Shown in pieces: positions 23,368 through 39,538 of a DNA stretch of 64,000 nucleotides. Source of the DNA: Microbotryomycetes sp. JL201 (taxonomy: Eukaryota; Basidiomycota; Microbotryomycetes); NCBI GenBank assembly GCA_033819885.1, contig JAQYUZ010000056.1:38817-102816 (forward strand). The letters are read 5' to 3'. Under the pieces are notes generated by a model. That model worked only from the letters and a program-made list of their open reading frames with translations. It was not told the origin of the DNA and did no database searches. Within the stretch, counting starts at the first letter, position 1; every line of letters begins with the position of its first letter. A program made the translations under genes and the position numbers.

Positions 23368-25207
23368 ATGGCAACGACGGCAGCGGCATACTCTGTAGCT
23401 GAATCAACATCTGCAAGCACTCCTGGTGGCCAAGACAGGCAGATCGCCGTGCGACTGACGACAAAAGACGCAAAGTACTCGATTCCACCGACAAAGTTCC
23501 TCATTCCGGCGTCATGGAGACGATTTCACCTGTCGGAACTCATTAATCAGGTCTTGGAGACATGTACGTCAGCGTCTTGTACCTATGGACGCCGCTGGAA
23601 CGCGACGCTGACCCGTTTCGCTTTTCTGCTGCATCGGCGCCCGTCTGCATCTGCTCCACTAAACACGACAGCGTCGCCCGTGCCGTTCGACTTCTTGATC
23701 AACTCGACTCTGCTCAGGACGACACTCGGCCAGTATTGTCTGGCGACAAACACGAGCGAGGAAGTCACGCTCGAGATTGAATATCTGCCGTCGACACTGC
23801 CACCAAAGCTCGAGTCAACGACACCAGCACAAGACTGGATCAGTGATATATCGCTTGCCCAACATGAGTAGGCGCCATTCCACCTTTCAGCTTCACCAAG
23901 TCTCACAAGCTGACCTCTGCTCCCTCGCGGACAGCTCAATCCTGTCTGCGTCGTATGCTGGAACATTGTCACTCGCTTCGTCATCGTCCACGGAACCTTT
24001 GACGTTCTCTGGGCATTTGCAAGCAGTCTTGTCATGTTGCTATGTCGACAACGCATTTGCGGGTGTCAGTGGCCACTCATGGGTAGCCAGCGGTGGCATG
24101 GACAGGATCGCACGCGTATGGCAATACCAGGTGAGAGCATCGTATTCGTTACAAACATATGCGATACTATCTTCTGACTTTATAAAGAAGACCCAGCCCG
24201 CGGCATCGACAGACTCTTCGACTGCAGCGCCCACACCCCAGACTTTGTACACTCTCCACCTTCATAATTCGTCCGTTTCTTCCGTCAGAGCGAGACAGCT
24301 GGACTCGTCGAGCGCGCGTCAGTCACCGCACCTGTTGACCGCAGGCTGGGACGGTCTCATTGGTCTATGGGACCTCAGCCCCGGCGTCAACGAGAGCAAC
24401 GAGCCCCTCGAGGCGGAAGATGGCGACGAGAACGGTGACGGACGTAAGAAGAAGCGAAGAAAACAAGCTACATCTCAGAGCAAAGCAAAGGTGCGCATCT
24501 TTGCCTGCCTCGGTCCGAGTCTGCCACTCTCATCGTGCCACACGAGTGCAGGCACCAATCAATGTTTTGAGAGGACACGAGGGCAAAGTGTCGTCTGCAA
24601 TATTTGATCACTCGTCGGCAACGACGGCGTATTCGGCTGGCTGGGATCACACCGTGCGAAGCTGGGATCTTGAGACCGGCTCTGAAACTGCAGCAAAGGC
24701 GAGTGTCCATTCAAGCACCTTCGCACATTGCCATTTCTGCCTCAAACTAACCACAAGGCGTCTCTCGTGCAGACCTGCGACAAAGTCATTTACAGTCTCG
24801 CACAAATGGCCACTCCCAACCTCCTCGCGACCGGCACAGCAGACCGTCAAGTGTGCTTCTTTGACTTGAGAACGTCTTCCGATTCTTCATCTGCACCCAT
24901 CAGTCAAAACATTTCTTTGACCTTGTTCGGACACACTTCGGTTGTCTCGTCGGTCAAGAACCATCCTACGAAACCTTTGACGCTCGTTTCGGGTTCGTTT
25001 GACGGCACCGTCAGGGTTTGGGATGCCAGGAGTCCGAAGCAGAGTTTGTTCGTGCTCCCAATGCCGGCACTTCAAGACGCTTCATCTTCGATTGACAAAG
25101 TTCTTTCGGTGGATTGGGACGGAGATAGGATCGTCGCTGGCGGTCAAGGTTCACAACTCGTTCAATGGAGAGTCTCAGAGTCGGGCGAGGTTGCACCAGC
25201 CGCATAA
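23368..25207 (+). CDS. YTM1: Ribosome biogenesis WD40 protein Ytm1/WDR12
   Basis: Subunit of the PeBoW (Nop7-Erb1-Ytm1) complex for 60S maturation in the nucleolus, 493 residues in this model. An N-terminal NLE (ubiquitin-like) domain (PFDFLINSTLLRTTLGQY, VTLEIEYLPSTLPP) is followed by WD40 repeats (ILSASYAGTLSLA, SGGMDRIARVWQY, LLTAGWDGLIGLWDL, AYSAGWDHTVRSWDL, LVSGSFDGTVRVWDAR). A Lys/Arg-rich insert (GRKKKRRKQ) could serve nuclear import. Exons: 23368-23563, 23672-23842, 23901-24130, 24188-24490, 24552-24698, 24773-25207. The acceptor at 23900 is uncertain (23909 is possible). Intron 24699-24772 needs a GC donor (AAG|GCGAGT). It ends 117 bp from the convergent kinase gene. Confidence 0.88.
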
Positions 25208-25324
25208 TGTTGAGCGCTTGTTGTCATTTGAAATGCGGATTTGAAAAATGATTACAACACGATACGTGCTTTGTCAGGTTGCGAGTAAAACAAAACAAGA
25301 AAAAAAGGACAATATCTGCCATTC

Positions 25325-28262
<2,938 letters not shown>

Positions 28263-29078
28263 ACGCAGGCTAACCAAAGTCTCTTGAGCTGTCCAGAACT
28301 TGATGTTCCGCTCTCGTGTTTCTCACGGGTTCGTCCGCGAAGTTGTGCAGAGTTTGACTTGCGATGGAGGGCTGAAGCGGGACTTTGACGGTTGCTGCCA
28401 TTGAAAAAACAGTCACATGATCAGCAGCGTCCAACACACAGCGAAAAGATGTTTGCGTGATTGTGATTGACATGAATGTGTGAGCCTTGATTACAGTCGA
28501 ATCGTCATTCAGGCGCGACCATCGATCGATGCCTGACGTCGTCAAGAGCGCGCATGGCGCTTGTGGGAGCTGTATTAGAGCACAATGGCCCATTTGGAAC
28601 CATGACGTGCGGCTTTTGCGGCGACGATTGAGCGCAAGGCGCCGCGCAAACGAGCGGGACTCGATTGCGAAGAAACACGGCCTCGCCATGGCCATTAGAC
28701 ACTCTTGAGGCACTCATCAGCTCACCTCGGCCTCGAACAAGATCCACAGAGTCCACTAGCGACGCTGTCGATCTTGTACAGTCGCGCAGGACGTCGTCAA
28801 GCCGGGTCCGTCGCACGCGCAGCAACACGCGCAGCCAGGCAATCACACCAAAGTCGCCCTTCAGACAAGCGACAGTCACACACGTCTCACCACGCTGCTC
28901 GGAGGTCGTACCAAAAGTCGAGCACTGGCGCGCAATCGCCGTTAGAAAACGATGGCCGCAGCAGATACGGCGATTTTAATTTCAGATTAGGAAAATGTAG
29001 GAAAATGCAATTGGACAATCGGGACAGGGCCCATCGGCGAGAAATGCACACGAACAGTCAAAGATAGATCAGCCTCGT
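28263..29078. other. Intergenic region Arf-GEF 3' end / kinase 5' end
   Basis: 816 bp between two minus-strand genes: kinase promoter and 5' UTR plus the GEF 3' flank. Short frames only; nothing recognised. Confidence 0.55.
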
Positions 29079-32000
29079 CTATGATGCATAATCATTGTTT
29101 GCGTCTATCGGTCCCTGCATCGGAGACTGCCCCTTGATGCCAGCGGCATTCTCACTTGCAGGCCCAGGCGCTGGACCGGCAGCCAGGTTGTTGCTGAATG
29201 GCACAGGCACCTTCGGAGGCGGGAACAGTTCGTCTGTGAAAGCATGGACAAGTCAAGAGTGAGCTCCTGACACCCATGCCCGTGTCAAAGCCAAAAACCT
29301 CAGACTCACTTTGCAGATCGGGCAAGAAAGGCTGGATTCGCTCAAACGTCGCGTTCCATAGCGCAGCATGCTCAGCCGTCCTCATAGGGTCATGTGGAGG
29401 TCTCAGGAAACCGGCCTCGTTCATGACGAGGAGCACATTCTTGAGCGATTCGGGAACGGCTTCAAACTGTGAATGCAGACCGGATCAGGACCCGCTCCGT
29501 CCGTGACACATGTCAAACTCACCATCTGGTCTCGTCGACCGCTGTGCATGAAGCGATCTTGGTACCCGAGGATGCGCAGCCAAAGTTTGGTCAACGTTTC
29601 CATGCCTTGCCGTTCCGACAACTGCGTCAAGTAGCTTAAAAAGATCTTGCACAGCTGTTCGAGTCCGCAACAACGTCAGATACCAGAAGAGACGCCACAC
29701 CACACACGAATCTGACGTACCAAAGCCGACGCCCGCAATCTCGTCTCGCCCATCCCTTCTGGGTCTCGCCTAAATACTTGAGGCTTGAGCAACTCTTCGA
29801 GCATAGGGAAAAACACCTTTTCAAAGATGGTCGTGAAATCAACGTTACTGTTGTCGAGGATTTCGCGTGCGACCAGAGTACGCTGCATTGACGAGATGGC
29901 AATCTGACGCAGTTCGCGAGAACTGCTGAGGCACAGTTGAGAGTAGGCAGATAGCAGAGGGATCCATGAAGCTTCCCACGCTGAGAACGGTATCGTCAAT
30001 AAATGCGCACATTTCATGTGCTTTTTCAGTGCACTGACCCCTTGTGGCACTGAGGTTCGACTCTGCAATGAGAGAAGGCAGCGCGTCCTGCGTACTCTTG
30101 AGAATGTCGACCACTTGTCGGCCGCGGTGATACACAGTATCTTCACTCGTCCGGTCTGTGGTAACGTTGGCCATTTGCGCTGTCGAAGAGGCCGGCACGT
30201 TCGCAAACGCGACCAGCACGTGCAAAAACTTGGCATAGTTGTTTGGGCCCAGCTTGACCTTGTCCGTCTTTTTGCCGGCAGCCAATTGCCGCATCAATTC
30301 AAACGAGATTTTGGCGGCCTCTTCCTGCTGAATGGTCGCTTGGAACAGGGCAAAGATCAAGTTCCATTCGGTTTCAGACTCGACACGGTCGGCGCCTTCA
30401 GCAAACAGTCGCGCCATGCCTGCCATGAGCGGTTCTGCGACCGAAGCGAGGATTGGCTGAGGTAACGACCGCAGCATATCCAGTGCCAAAAACGTAGAGT
30501 CTCGCAATTCTTCTTCTCGGATAACGATTGCTGCTAGTCGCAGCACAGACGCGACGACTCGCTCGTTGAACAAGCTGCTAAACGAACTGGCCGCCGACAG
30601 CAACTTGGACAAAAAGTCAAAAACGATCGGCCACAGTTCGACGATCGACCCTTGAGCACGTGCGACCACGCTCGTCACCATTTCAACCAACAAGACAGCC
30701 GAAGGATCGTATGGCAGTTGCACACGAGCCGTCGAAATGTTGATTTGAGGCGAGTTGGGCGCAGACAACGAACCAGCGCGGCCCCGCAAACGGTCGACAG
30801 TAAGCCTCTGGCCGAGATCGACCAAAGCCTGGACAGGCGCAACAAGCGACGCGCCGCGCAATTGCCTGTCTCAAAAAGAGCAATCAGCTCCTGGCCATAA
30901 CCAAGTTTACTAAATGACTCGCAATAATTGACCGTAAAGGTCTTCGATCTTGCAAGACGCAATCGCATCGACAGCTGACAGAGTCGTTTCAACGTCTTCG
31001 TCCGAGTATTCGTTACCGGGCGTTTCACCGCCGTATGGAGACAAAAGGTACGACGAAAGTGTCGACAGTAGTCCCCCGTCTGATCTTCGGTCCTCCTTTG
31101 GTGCTGGCGTCGAATGCGGCTTGAGCGGAATAACGGATTGACCCGACAGAAAATCTTCCAACAATAGCAAAGACGGCGGTAGTAGCGAATGCACAAACAA
31201 TGTTTGAATGATCTCAAAGATGTACGTCCATCCGTTGTTGATTGCTTGAGCGTTCGAGTTTGCGACCGTGAACAAGACGACAGCGGCCAATTGGGCTTTC
31301 ACGTTTGCGCCAAATCTGACTGCCAACGGACTGACTGTGATCTTCTGCGCTGGCTCGATGTCGACAACTGGGAAGTTTCCAACTTCTGCCGATGACGTCG
31401 ACAATACAAGGCCGGTGACTCGTCCGAGCGAGGCGATCAAGAAGTCGAGAACCTCGGGCATCTGATACCGTGCGGCTAGGGCGGCGCATTCATTAAGGCC
31501 GGCAATCGTTCGCTGTACCATAAAGTCGTCTTGGAAGTTTGCAAACGCGAAAGCGATGGCCGAAACGACCGGCTTCCATGCTACTTGAAACATGCCACGA
31601 TCAAACTCGTTCGACTCGACAACGATGAACGAGCCGGCCTGTTTCGTTCGGCGCAAGAGCTCCTTCCAGCCGTACTCAAAGCCAACTTGATTTTGGTGCT
31701 CTTCGGGCAGAACGATCTCGCGCTTGCGAATCGAGTCGTAGATCGATTTCTATGCAAACAAGCATGTGCGAGGTCAGGCGAGCGAAAGATATCTTGCAAC
31801 ATGTGACTCACGAGATACTCTGGATCAAAGTCTTGTCCATCGTTGACACCACGCAAGTTGCGCGAGTATGCCGTGATGTCCATACGTTTCCGCACTTGTG
31901 GGTTATGTAAGTCTGTGTTGAGCAAGATGACGGAGTAGGCCAGCACGTAAACGGCGTCTTGAGACCTGATCTCGGCTAGGAGATTGACGAATTAGTCCGT

Positions 32001-34781
32001 CGACTTGCACTTTGACAGAGGTCCAACTCACCTGGCTTAGTCTCAAAGTACACTTCGGCGAACGTCTCGGTAATCCTAGCGATCTGCTGTGCCTCTCCAG
32101 GCAGACGGAAAGCTTCGAGCATCTCTCTCATCGCATCGCAGATAATTTTCTATCGAGGTGAGAGTTCAGTGACGCCTCGCGAGTTATTGCGAACGCTGAG
32201 ACTGACTCCTTTGAAATCCATCAATCTCATGAATGCCCTGAGGACGTCAATCTGGTCCGGTCGTGATATAAAGTCTCCAAGCAGTTTTTTGTCCAAACGA
32301 GGCGTCGTCTTGAAGAACCTAGCGAGACTCTCTTCCCTTGTCATTGTCGGGTCAGAATAGATGACGCCGTGGTCTTCAAGAAACTTGATTCCGACTTTTG
32401 GTTTGAGATTGAATTCTGCGGCGCCTTGCAGCAAGATTTGCTTGCGAGATTTCGTGTCTGCGAGCTCGGCCGCGGTCGGATTGCTTTGACTGGTTGCAGA
32501 AGGCTGGACCAACTCGGATCAGCTTTTAGTGACAAGGAACGGAAACTTATATGAATACCTCTTCCAGCCGGGCGGCCATTTGCGCGACAAATTCAAGCAG
32601 TGTATCCAGGCAAATCAGCTGCGAATTATCCTGATGGTACTGCGAGCTTGGAGAGCCTGGAAATACGCCCTGTTTAAGCCACAAAGGAATCAGTAAACGG
32701 ACCGCGTTTCGGCCGAGAGGATGTGGGCGCTCACCCTGCTGAGGAAACGAACCAGCCGCTCAAACAAGTCCTCGCCCTCCAAATTGCAATCGTAATTGAC
32801 CCAGTAATCAGCCATCGCATGTCGACCTCTCCCGAAATTGGACAAGATTTCGAGCATGAGCTCTTTGGCTTCGAATGATCCCCTGTCGCGCTCTGAACGT
32901 TCTCTGTCCCGGCCGACTGGGGTCGATCGACCGCCAGAGGCACCGCCAGTCTGTGCAGCTTGCATGGCTCTATCTTTTGCCACGTTCGTGAACGTCGACG
33001 CCCAAGTCGACACGTCTAGCTGAGCCTCAATGTCGGCCTTGCGAGTGCCAGGAGCAACGTTTGAGGGCGCCAAGATGAGTCTGTCGAGCAAGAACGACAG
33101 GAACAGCTCTTGCTGCAATTTGAGGTGTGCCCGCATCGTATCGAAAATGTTGCAAATGATTCTGAGGGCGCTGAACAAGATGTGCGTGTTGTCGTATCTG
33201 GCTAGCTGGAACAAGTGCTTGCACAAGTGGTCGGCTACCATTGTGCGCAGGCTCGTGAACCGGCCGATATCTTGTCCAGCGACTTCAAAGGCGATATTGA
33301 GCAAGCCGAGCGCCATCAAGCGCATCGAGTCGGTGTGTTGCTGGTCGTGCGGGTTCAGTAGGGAGACGAGCACACGAAGGAGCTCTTGAATCGAAGCTAG
33401 TCCATAAGGAAGCATGTCTAGAAGATCGTCTGCAAGTTTCAATGTCAGTCATGTTTGCTGCACAGTCCTTGCAGGTATCGCGCCCACCTTCTTCCAGTTG
33501 CAAGGTCGAGTCTGGATCGTAAACGTCGCTTACAGCTCTCGGAGAGCTCGGAGCAGTTGGACTTCGTGCCATTTGCAGGCCATCCATCGACGCCATTGAG
33601 ACCGACCTCTTCTGATGCAGTCGAGCCGCTCTGGGATCAGGCGCAACCATGCGCACGCCGTTCTGATCCGCGCTGCCTGCATCTTCCGATGTTGTACCAG
33701 AACTGGCTGGGTCTTGAACGATGTCGTCTTCTTCCTCTGTCGGCAATCGTTGTAACTTTGAAAAGACGGCGGCGACCATGGCCTGCATGGTACGCTCTGC
33801 CGACTTGCGCAACATTTCTAGTTTGAGAGGAACGCATTTAGCATTGAAACGCGGAAAGTCACAAAACGTGGACAAATTCAAACGCACCACTCAGTCGCAT
33901 CTGACAGCACATGCTCAAGCCAGTCTCCATCATTTCGCAGATACTCTCGTCACTGAGAACGTTTCCGAGGGCACCTGTCAAACAATTTCTCAACACGTCC
34001 AGAATTTTGAGCAATACGATTTCGTCCGACACGCTGTCGCTTGCTTCAAATTTGCAATGGGTGGCGGCAGTCGAGAGTTGAGCCATGGCGAGTGCCAGGT
34101 TGGGCGAGTGCTCGTTTAGAATACCATATGTGATGAATTTGTCAATCGAGTTGAGGGCGGTTGCCGTGATAGGTCCTGATGTTTCTGGTGATCGCACGAC
34201 TTCTAGAAAGGGGTGCAGCAGGATGACTGCGTCAAGCTGGGACACGTCTGCGCAGGCGAGTTTTCACGTGTAAGCCGATTGAGAGAGCGTCCAGACCGCA
34301 TCATGCTCCGCATCCTTACTCTGAATCTCTCGCAGGTCGAGCTTGAGTGCCATGAAACCCCCCATCAAGCTCGAGGCAGTGTTCGTGGTTAGTGCCGCCG
34401 CCGCCTGCTGCTTGACGGTCGAAGGTCCCGGTCCACTGAATGAAGCCCTATTGGGTGCACCATCAAATCGCGTCCCAGACGTTGAAGCGATCGCATTGCC
34501 AGCCTGCGCAGAAACTCCGTTCGATTGAGCAACGGCCGAGCCAGGTGTCGTGGACCCACTGCCGCCTATTGCGGCCAAGCGGGCAGCGACGGACGGCGAG
34601 TAGCTGAAAGCATTGTACGACGCCGACGCCCATCGCTGATTCTTGCGCATGGCCGACGTGACGGCCAAGATCTCGGCGTACACGAGGTTGACGGGCTGCA
34701 GGACGTCAAGCTCAGCCGTAGCACAGCTGTTCTGTAACTGTCTGAGCTTACTGAGACTTGAACATTGTAGGTGGCTGCCAT
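29079..34781 (-). CDS. GEA2: Gea/GBF1-type Arf guanine-nucleotide exchange factor
   Basis: Sec7-domain GEF for Arf1 at the Golgi, 1610 residues in 15 coding exons. N-terminal DCB region: [39 protein letters not shown] and [15 protein letters not shown]; then an HUS-like region with [20 protein letters not shown]. The Sec7 domain is at about 635-820, with catalytic Glu752 in LPGEAQQI and [13 protein letters not shown] regions follow, ending in LPDLQNELFPPPK. The PITATAL and LRKSAE blocks match the GBF1/Gea rather than the Sec7/BIG subfamily. Exons, in minus order: 34752-34781, 34320-34695, 33888-34247, 33488-33817, 32735-33429, 32559-32669, 32207-32503, 32032-32149, 31812-31975, 30933-31749, 30039-30869, 29721-29980, 29523-29654, 29310-29466, 29079-29233. 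The join near 30870/30932 is the least certain. Confidence 0.92.
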
Positions 34782-35112
34782 TGCGGCTGCGTCTCGAGCT
34801 CTCGTACCAACCGGTCGTCCCGTCTGCGTCCCGTACAAGCCAGCGACCTGTCAACTTGGGCCCACGACAAGTTCAAGGCGTCTTTGAGCCTTGAAATGAG
34901 TATGCCGACTGCGCGTCGGGACCTGACGGCTTGTGCCGGACTGTGTCACAAGCGCAACAAGCTACGCCGCAGCAGCTTGAACTCGTTTCACAGCGCACCG
35001 ACGCACCGCGCACCTATCTCGGCGACTTTGAGCGCGTCTCGAGTGGTCCATTAGAGAAGGACAGCCACGTGAGGCCTGTAGGACTCAGACCCGAGGCGAG
35101 GTGCCAGCCACG
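34782..35112. promoter_or_regulatory. Divergent promoter Arf-GEF / LSM1
   Basis: 331 bp between two starts, with a CACGTG core at 35066-35071. No gene. Confidence 0.6.
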
Positions 35113-35770
35113 ATGGATCCGTTGGCCAACTTGCCGTTCACAACGTCAGGCGCGCTCATCGACCTCGTAGACAGTCAGTCTGCAGCCAGCATGCACTCTT
35201 GAAAGTGCTCCTGACAGTCGCGTCCCGTCCACAGAGAAGATCCTCGTAAGCTTGCGCGACGGCCGCAAGCTCATCGGCGTCCTGCGGTCCTATGATCAAT
35301 ATGGTCAGCCACTCATCGTCACATGCAGTCTGATGTGATCTTCCTGAACTAAGATTGGGTGTTGGTTCATTTCAAACAGCCAACTTGGTCTTGACAGAGA
35401 CTATCGAGAGGCTGTTCCATCCCCCGTCGAGATCATTTGCACAAACGGACAGAGGCGTGTACCTGGTCAGGGGCGAGAATGTTGTCCTACTAGGCGAGAT
35501 TGTAAGTAACACCGGTCGTTGTTTCGTGCAATCGATACATCGAGCCGGACTTCTGCGGTCTCAATGAAACTGACACGGCATGACCACGTGCAGGATTTGG
35601 ACCTAGAAGACGAACCGCTAGCAAGAATGCAACTCGTGCCATGGAACGCCATGTCTTCTTTGCTTGCCGCAGAACGAAAACAAAAAGACCAACAAAGAGT
35701 CGTAACAGAAAAGGCCTTGTTCGAGAAGCAAGGTTTTGGTGAAGAGAGGGGAGAAGGCGACAACTATTGA
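35113..35770 (+). CDS. LSM1: U6-like Sm protein LSm1
   Basis: Subunit of the cytoplasmic LSm1-7 ring that binds deadenylated mRNA 3' ends and promotes decapping with Pat1; 142 residues. Sm1 motif: KKILVSLRDGRKLIGVLRSY, then DQYANLVL. Sm2 motif: RGVYLVRGENVVLLGEIDLD. The C-terminal extension is Gln/Glu/Lys-rich (LLAAERKQKDQQRV), as in LSm1. Exons: 35113-35173, 35235-35303, 35380-35501, 35594-35770. It shares a promoter with the Arf-GEF gene and converges on bcp1 with 246 bp between stop codons. Confidence 0.93.
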
Positions 35771-36016
35771 CCTGCGCTCTGTCTGTTTCTTTCTGTCCCG
35801 CCGCAGGCGTCTAGAGGGAGGTTTCTTTATCGAATCCCGTTCTATTCAATCTCAAACGGGCCTCCTCTCCAAAGTGTTCTTCTCTTACAGTCAGACCCTG
35901 CGTTGCTTTGTAATATATCGTTGTCGTACTGGAGAGGCCCAGAATCGCAATCGAAGCGCAAATCGTTGATACAACAGAGATCTAAGTGGCGTAGGGTTAT
36001 TCAGATCTGGGCGAGA

Positions 36017-37261
36017 CTACTGCAAATAATCTGACATGGCCTGGACCATCTCGTCGTACTTTGTCCACGGGACAAGCAGCATTTGGCCTTTGGTCATGAC
36101 GCCAAATGCTTCCTGCTCTGTTGCAGATTGCTTGTTGGCGTGGGTATAAGCAAACACTTGCTGGTATTCGGCAAACTGCACATACAAGCATGTCAGATTT
36201 GACCATGCACAATTGTCTAGACGAGATTCTCACTCGTGCAATGACTTCGTCTTCCGGGTGGTACATCCACGTTTGCTCGGCATCCTTTTGCGAGCTCGCG
36301 ACGTGATCTCCTTTCTTTGCCTTTTTCTTGCCGCCCTTCTTTGTCGGTAGTTGATCTTGACCGTCCGCCATGAGAGCCGCGTTCGGATCGTCTTCAAGCT
36401 CTGCCATCGATGCCAAAAACACTCGGGACAGGAACAAGAGGTGCGAGAAATGATAAGGTTCGCCCTGCCGATCGAGACCGAGCATCAGCACGTCAGTCAT
36501 GCCTTCAAACATCGCAACCAGTGTTGACTAACATCGTCTTTTGCCCATTGGAGCTCTTCTCCGAGCATCTTGTACATTGGCGGAACGATCTGGGCTGGCA
36601 TGTTGACAAGCCTCTCGCACAAGACAAGTCCGATGTTAGAACGCTCGCTCGCTGTAGAGCTCTCGACCTTGTTAGACAATAGCGAGGACAATTGGTCGTG
36701 AAAAGGTTTATTGGCGGATGCCTTTGAGAGCAAGTACGACACGAGGTCTTTGACGCCAGCGCGGTCCTGAACATGCATGAGGAGCAGACCCGTGAATTAG
36801 TGTAGAACGCGTCCATCTCGATTGAGATTACCCCTTACCTTGTGCACATTCAAATTGAGAACGCTCAGAATGGCATACGGATCCGATTCATTGCCACCGT
36901 CCGTCTTGACGGTCGTGCCCACCAGCTTTTGTTCGACAATCAAATCTGCTATACTTCCGACGTCGAGTTGAACAGCGTCTCCCGACAAGAGTTGAGTCAA
37001 CAGCAATTTGATCGAATGGTAGTCTTGAGGTTGAGGATCAAAGAATTCAAACGACACATCAATCATCTAGCTCGAGTTGAGCGCAGAGACACGACACAAT
37101 GTCAGTTTCTTGAGCTAGCCCAAGTGCAGTGATCGTCACAAGTGTGCATGTAGAGTTGGCCGACTGACTTCGACGTCCGAATCTCCGTCGCTGTCGCCAT
37201 CCTTGCCGTTGCTGGGGTCGGCCTGTTGCTCGGCTTTCCGTTTACTGGCTGTTGGAGCCAT
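36017..37261 (-). CDS. BCP1: BCCIP homologue Bcp1
   Basis: Nuclear protein of the BCCIP/Bcp1 family, in yeast a chaperone for ribosomal protein uL14 (Rpl23) and a factor in Mss4 nuclear export; 314 residues. Blocks: an acidic N-terminus (GDSDGDSDVE), IDVSFEFFDPQPQDYHSIK, LIVEQKLVGTTVK, DPYAILSVLNLNVHK, PYHFSHLLFLSRVF, a Lys-rich linker KKGGKKKAKKGD, YHPEDEVIARFAEY, and the closing LLVPWTKYDEMVQAM. Coding exons, in minus order: 37169-37261, 36839-37066, 36533-36766, 36234-36464, 36017-36175. Confidence 0.92.
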
Positions 37262-37722
37262 ACTGGATTGTCTTGTGGGTTGCGTAACGCTGTTGCAAGA
37301 GTAGTGACGGCTTTTTGAGATTGCAAGTCTAGCGATGCGCTGTAGCGATGATCCGCGGCGTCACTGGCGAGGCGAGTAAGTCCAAAAAAACCTTTTAGAG
37401 ATGATAGACCAGCGTGCCAGGTCGCAGATTGGCAGTAGTCGGGCTCGTGAAGTTTGTGCGACCGTCCTTCTCTCGCCGGCCAAAACTAATTCCAACAGCC
37501 ATGCTTTCACACTGCTAAATCACATGACAACGAACAATGATCAAGCAAATTGCATTACAGAATCAAAAAGTGTCATCACGCCGACGGCATTCGCTCTCGC
37601 AACAACGATGAAAAAGCGTAGAATGAAATCGGTGAGATCTCGTTCGCAAACGAGTTCTGGTCGGACGAAGATATGCAATGCTTTGCAGAGAAAATGCACA
37701 GAGGAAGAGCCTGCCGCATTCA
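37262..37722. other. Intergenic region KH gene 3' end / bcp1 5' end
   Basis: 461 bp between minus-strand genes; expected to hold the bcp1 promoter. Nothing else seen. Confidence 0.55.
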
Positions 37723-39538
37723 TCAAGCTTGCGGTGTATTGCCGGCCACGTCCATTGGGGGCACGTCATCCTGTGAAAGACAGAAAAACCCAAGTCAGCC
37801 TCGCCCCTTTCTATGATAGCGGGCAAGCGCACCTGTGCGGATTGTTGAACTCGGCGGTTCTTTTCCAATTCGAGCTGTGCATTATCCGTCAGTTGATCGA
37901 ACCTAGCCCACCTCTCGTCCAAAGCCATTCACCTGGTTGTACAACAGATACAGAGCCTTTTCATTTTGATCAGGCAAGCCTGAGATCACAAACAGGCGCT
38001 CGCCCGTTTCGTCATGTGCCGTCTTTGCGATCGTGATTCGCGAGCCTGACAAGCGCCGAATCTCGTTGATCTTTGTGCCGCCTCGTCCTATGATGCAACC
38101 GCTGAGGAGGTAGGCTGGTCAGCTTCTTAGGAAGCCTGTACCACTTGAACGAAGCATACACCATGTCTGCGGGAATTGAAATTTTTTGCTCGCGGTAATT
38201 TGGATCTTGCGCGTCCGCGCCTGGTCCCATGTTGCCACTCGTCCTTCTCGATTGCGGACTGTTTGCGCTTGAGCCAAAGTCTCCTCCACTCGGCACTCGT
38301 CGCTGCGCGCCAAAAGCGCCACCTGGACCCATGATGCCACCGCTGCCAATGCGGCGACCGCCGAACGCTGCTGCGCCTCCCATTCCACCGAGAACACCTC
38401 CTTGCATACCTGGAAAACCATTGTTAAGAGCTCCGATGCCCGTATTGTGGGCCGCGCCGTTGCCGAGGCCTTCGGCTCCAGGGTGATACAGGACAGTGCC
38501 TTGACTCCGTTCCCAGTCTTCGAGCAGGCACTTTGCGATCTCTGCAACGGCGAGACGAATGCCCTCGGCCGTACCGGTCACTTCAACAATGCGTTCAGTG
38601 GACTGAGGCAGCATCTCTTTCGACGCAACCATGCGCGCGCCGGACGTTTCTTGGATTTGGCGAATCTTGGCTCCACCTTTGCCAATGACTGAGCCAATCA
38701 GCAAGTGCGAAATCAACAGGCGCACAGTCGTTGTCGCTGAACTCGGGGCGGAAGTGACGACTTCTGCTCCTCCTGCGTTGGCAACAGGGTTCTCGAGAAT
38801 GGTTTGAGCAACGATCGAATAGGCCTATTCAGAGAGTGTCAGTCTGTGTCTGGCTAGGCGGCTTATAAGCGGCTGTACCTTTGATACATTACCGACTGAG
38901 CCACCGACGCTAAGGATGCGATCTGCGACGCCTTGAACGACCTTTGACACTCCAGCCTTGACACCTGCTTCAGTTCGCACATTGGCAATTGTCGACCCGC
39001 CACGACCAATGATGATACCTGTGAATTGCACAAGAAGATCGAGTCAGCGAGGACGTAGCAAACGGGTCGCGGAGAGCGAGTATCAGAACAGGCATTGTGC
39101 TACAGCAGCACGATGTGAGGCGAAGCTGAAGCTTTGGAACAATGACATGAAGTGCACGCAGCTGTACACGCTGGCGGCATGTCTCTCTGGAAGGCTCAGA
39201 CTAACCTGCTTCCTTTGAGCTGACCAGCGCACGCAACGTCAAATTGTCATCTTTGGCGGTTCCATCGGGAGATGTTGTCGGTTGTTGACTTCTGCATTCG
39301 ATGCGGGGTCAGCATGCGCGTGCAGCACGTTGACAGGCAAATGAGCGACGAACGCGTCCGAACTTTGCGCGTCCTGCGCGGGCTCATCATCGGCTTTAGG
39401 GCTGCCCGAGTCGGTTTCTGGTCCCTCAGAAGCTGTACTGGTAGACTGCGCTGTTGTACTGGCAGTCTGTTGCGTCGCGTCGGCTGCACTGGCGTCGCTC
39501 GCTGCGACGGCGTCAACGACGGCCTGGTCTGCAGACAT
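37723..39538 (-). CDS. Triple-KH RNA-binding protein, Rnc1/Pbp2-like
   Basis: Poly(C)-binding type protein with three KH domains, 444 residues. GXXG loops: KH1 GIIIGRGGSTI, KH2 GSVIGKGGAKI, KH3 GCIIGRGGTKI. ISHLLIGSVIGKGG with GARMVASKEMLPQSTERIVE closely resembles S. pombe Rnc1, which binds and stabilises MAPK-phosphatase mRNA; role here inferred. The N-terminus is an Ala/Ser/Thr/Gln-rich low-complexity stretch, and a Gly/Met-rich linker separates KH2 from KH3. Coding exons, in minus order: 39354-39538, 39206-39291, 38879-39018, 38160-38824, 37933-38101, 37833-37874, 37723-37770. The first intron (39292-39353) uses the unusual donor GTTCGT; it is the only choice I found that keeps the KH1 frame. 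Confidence 0.88.

Noticed and set aside
23820-23910. Apparent frameshift between the NLE domain and WD40 repeats of Ytm1
   Set aside because: A 58-nt intron (donor at 23843, acceptor at 23900 or 23909) restores the frame, so a broken gene is unnecessary.
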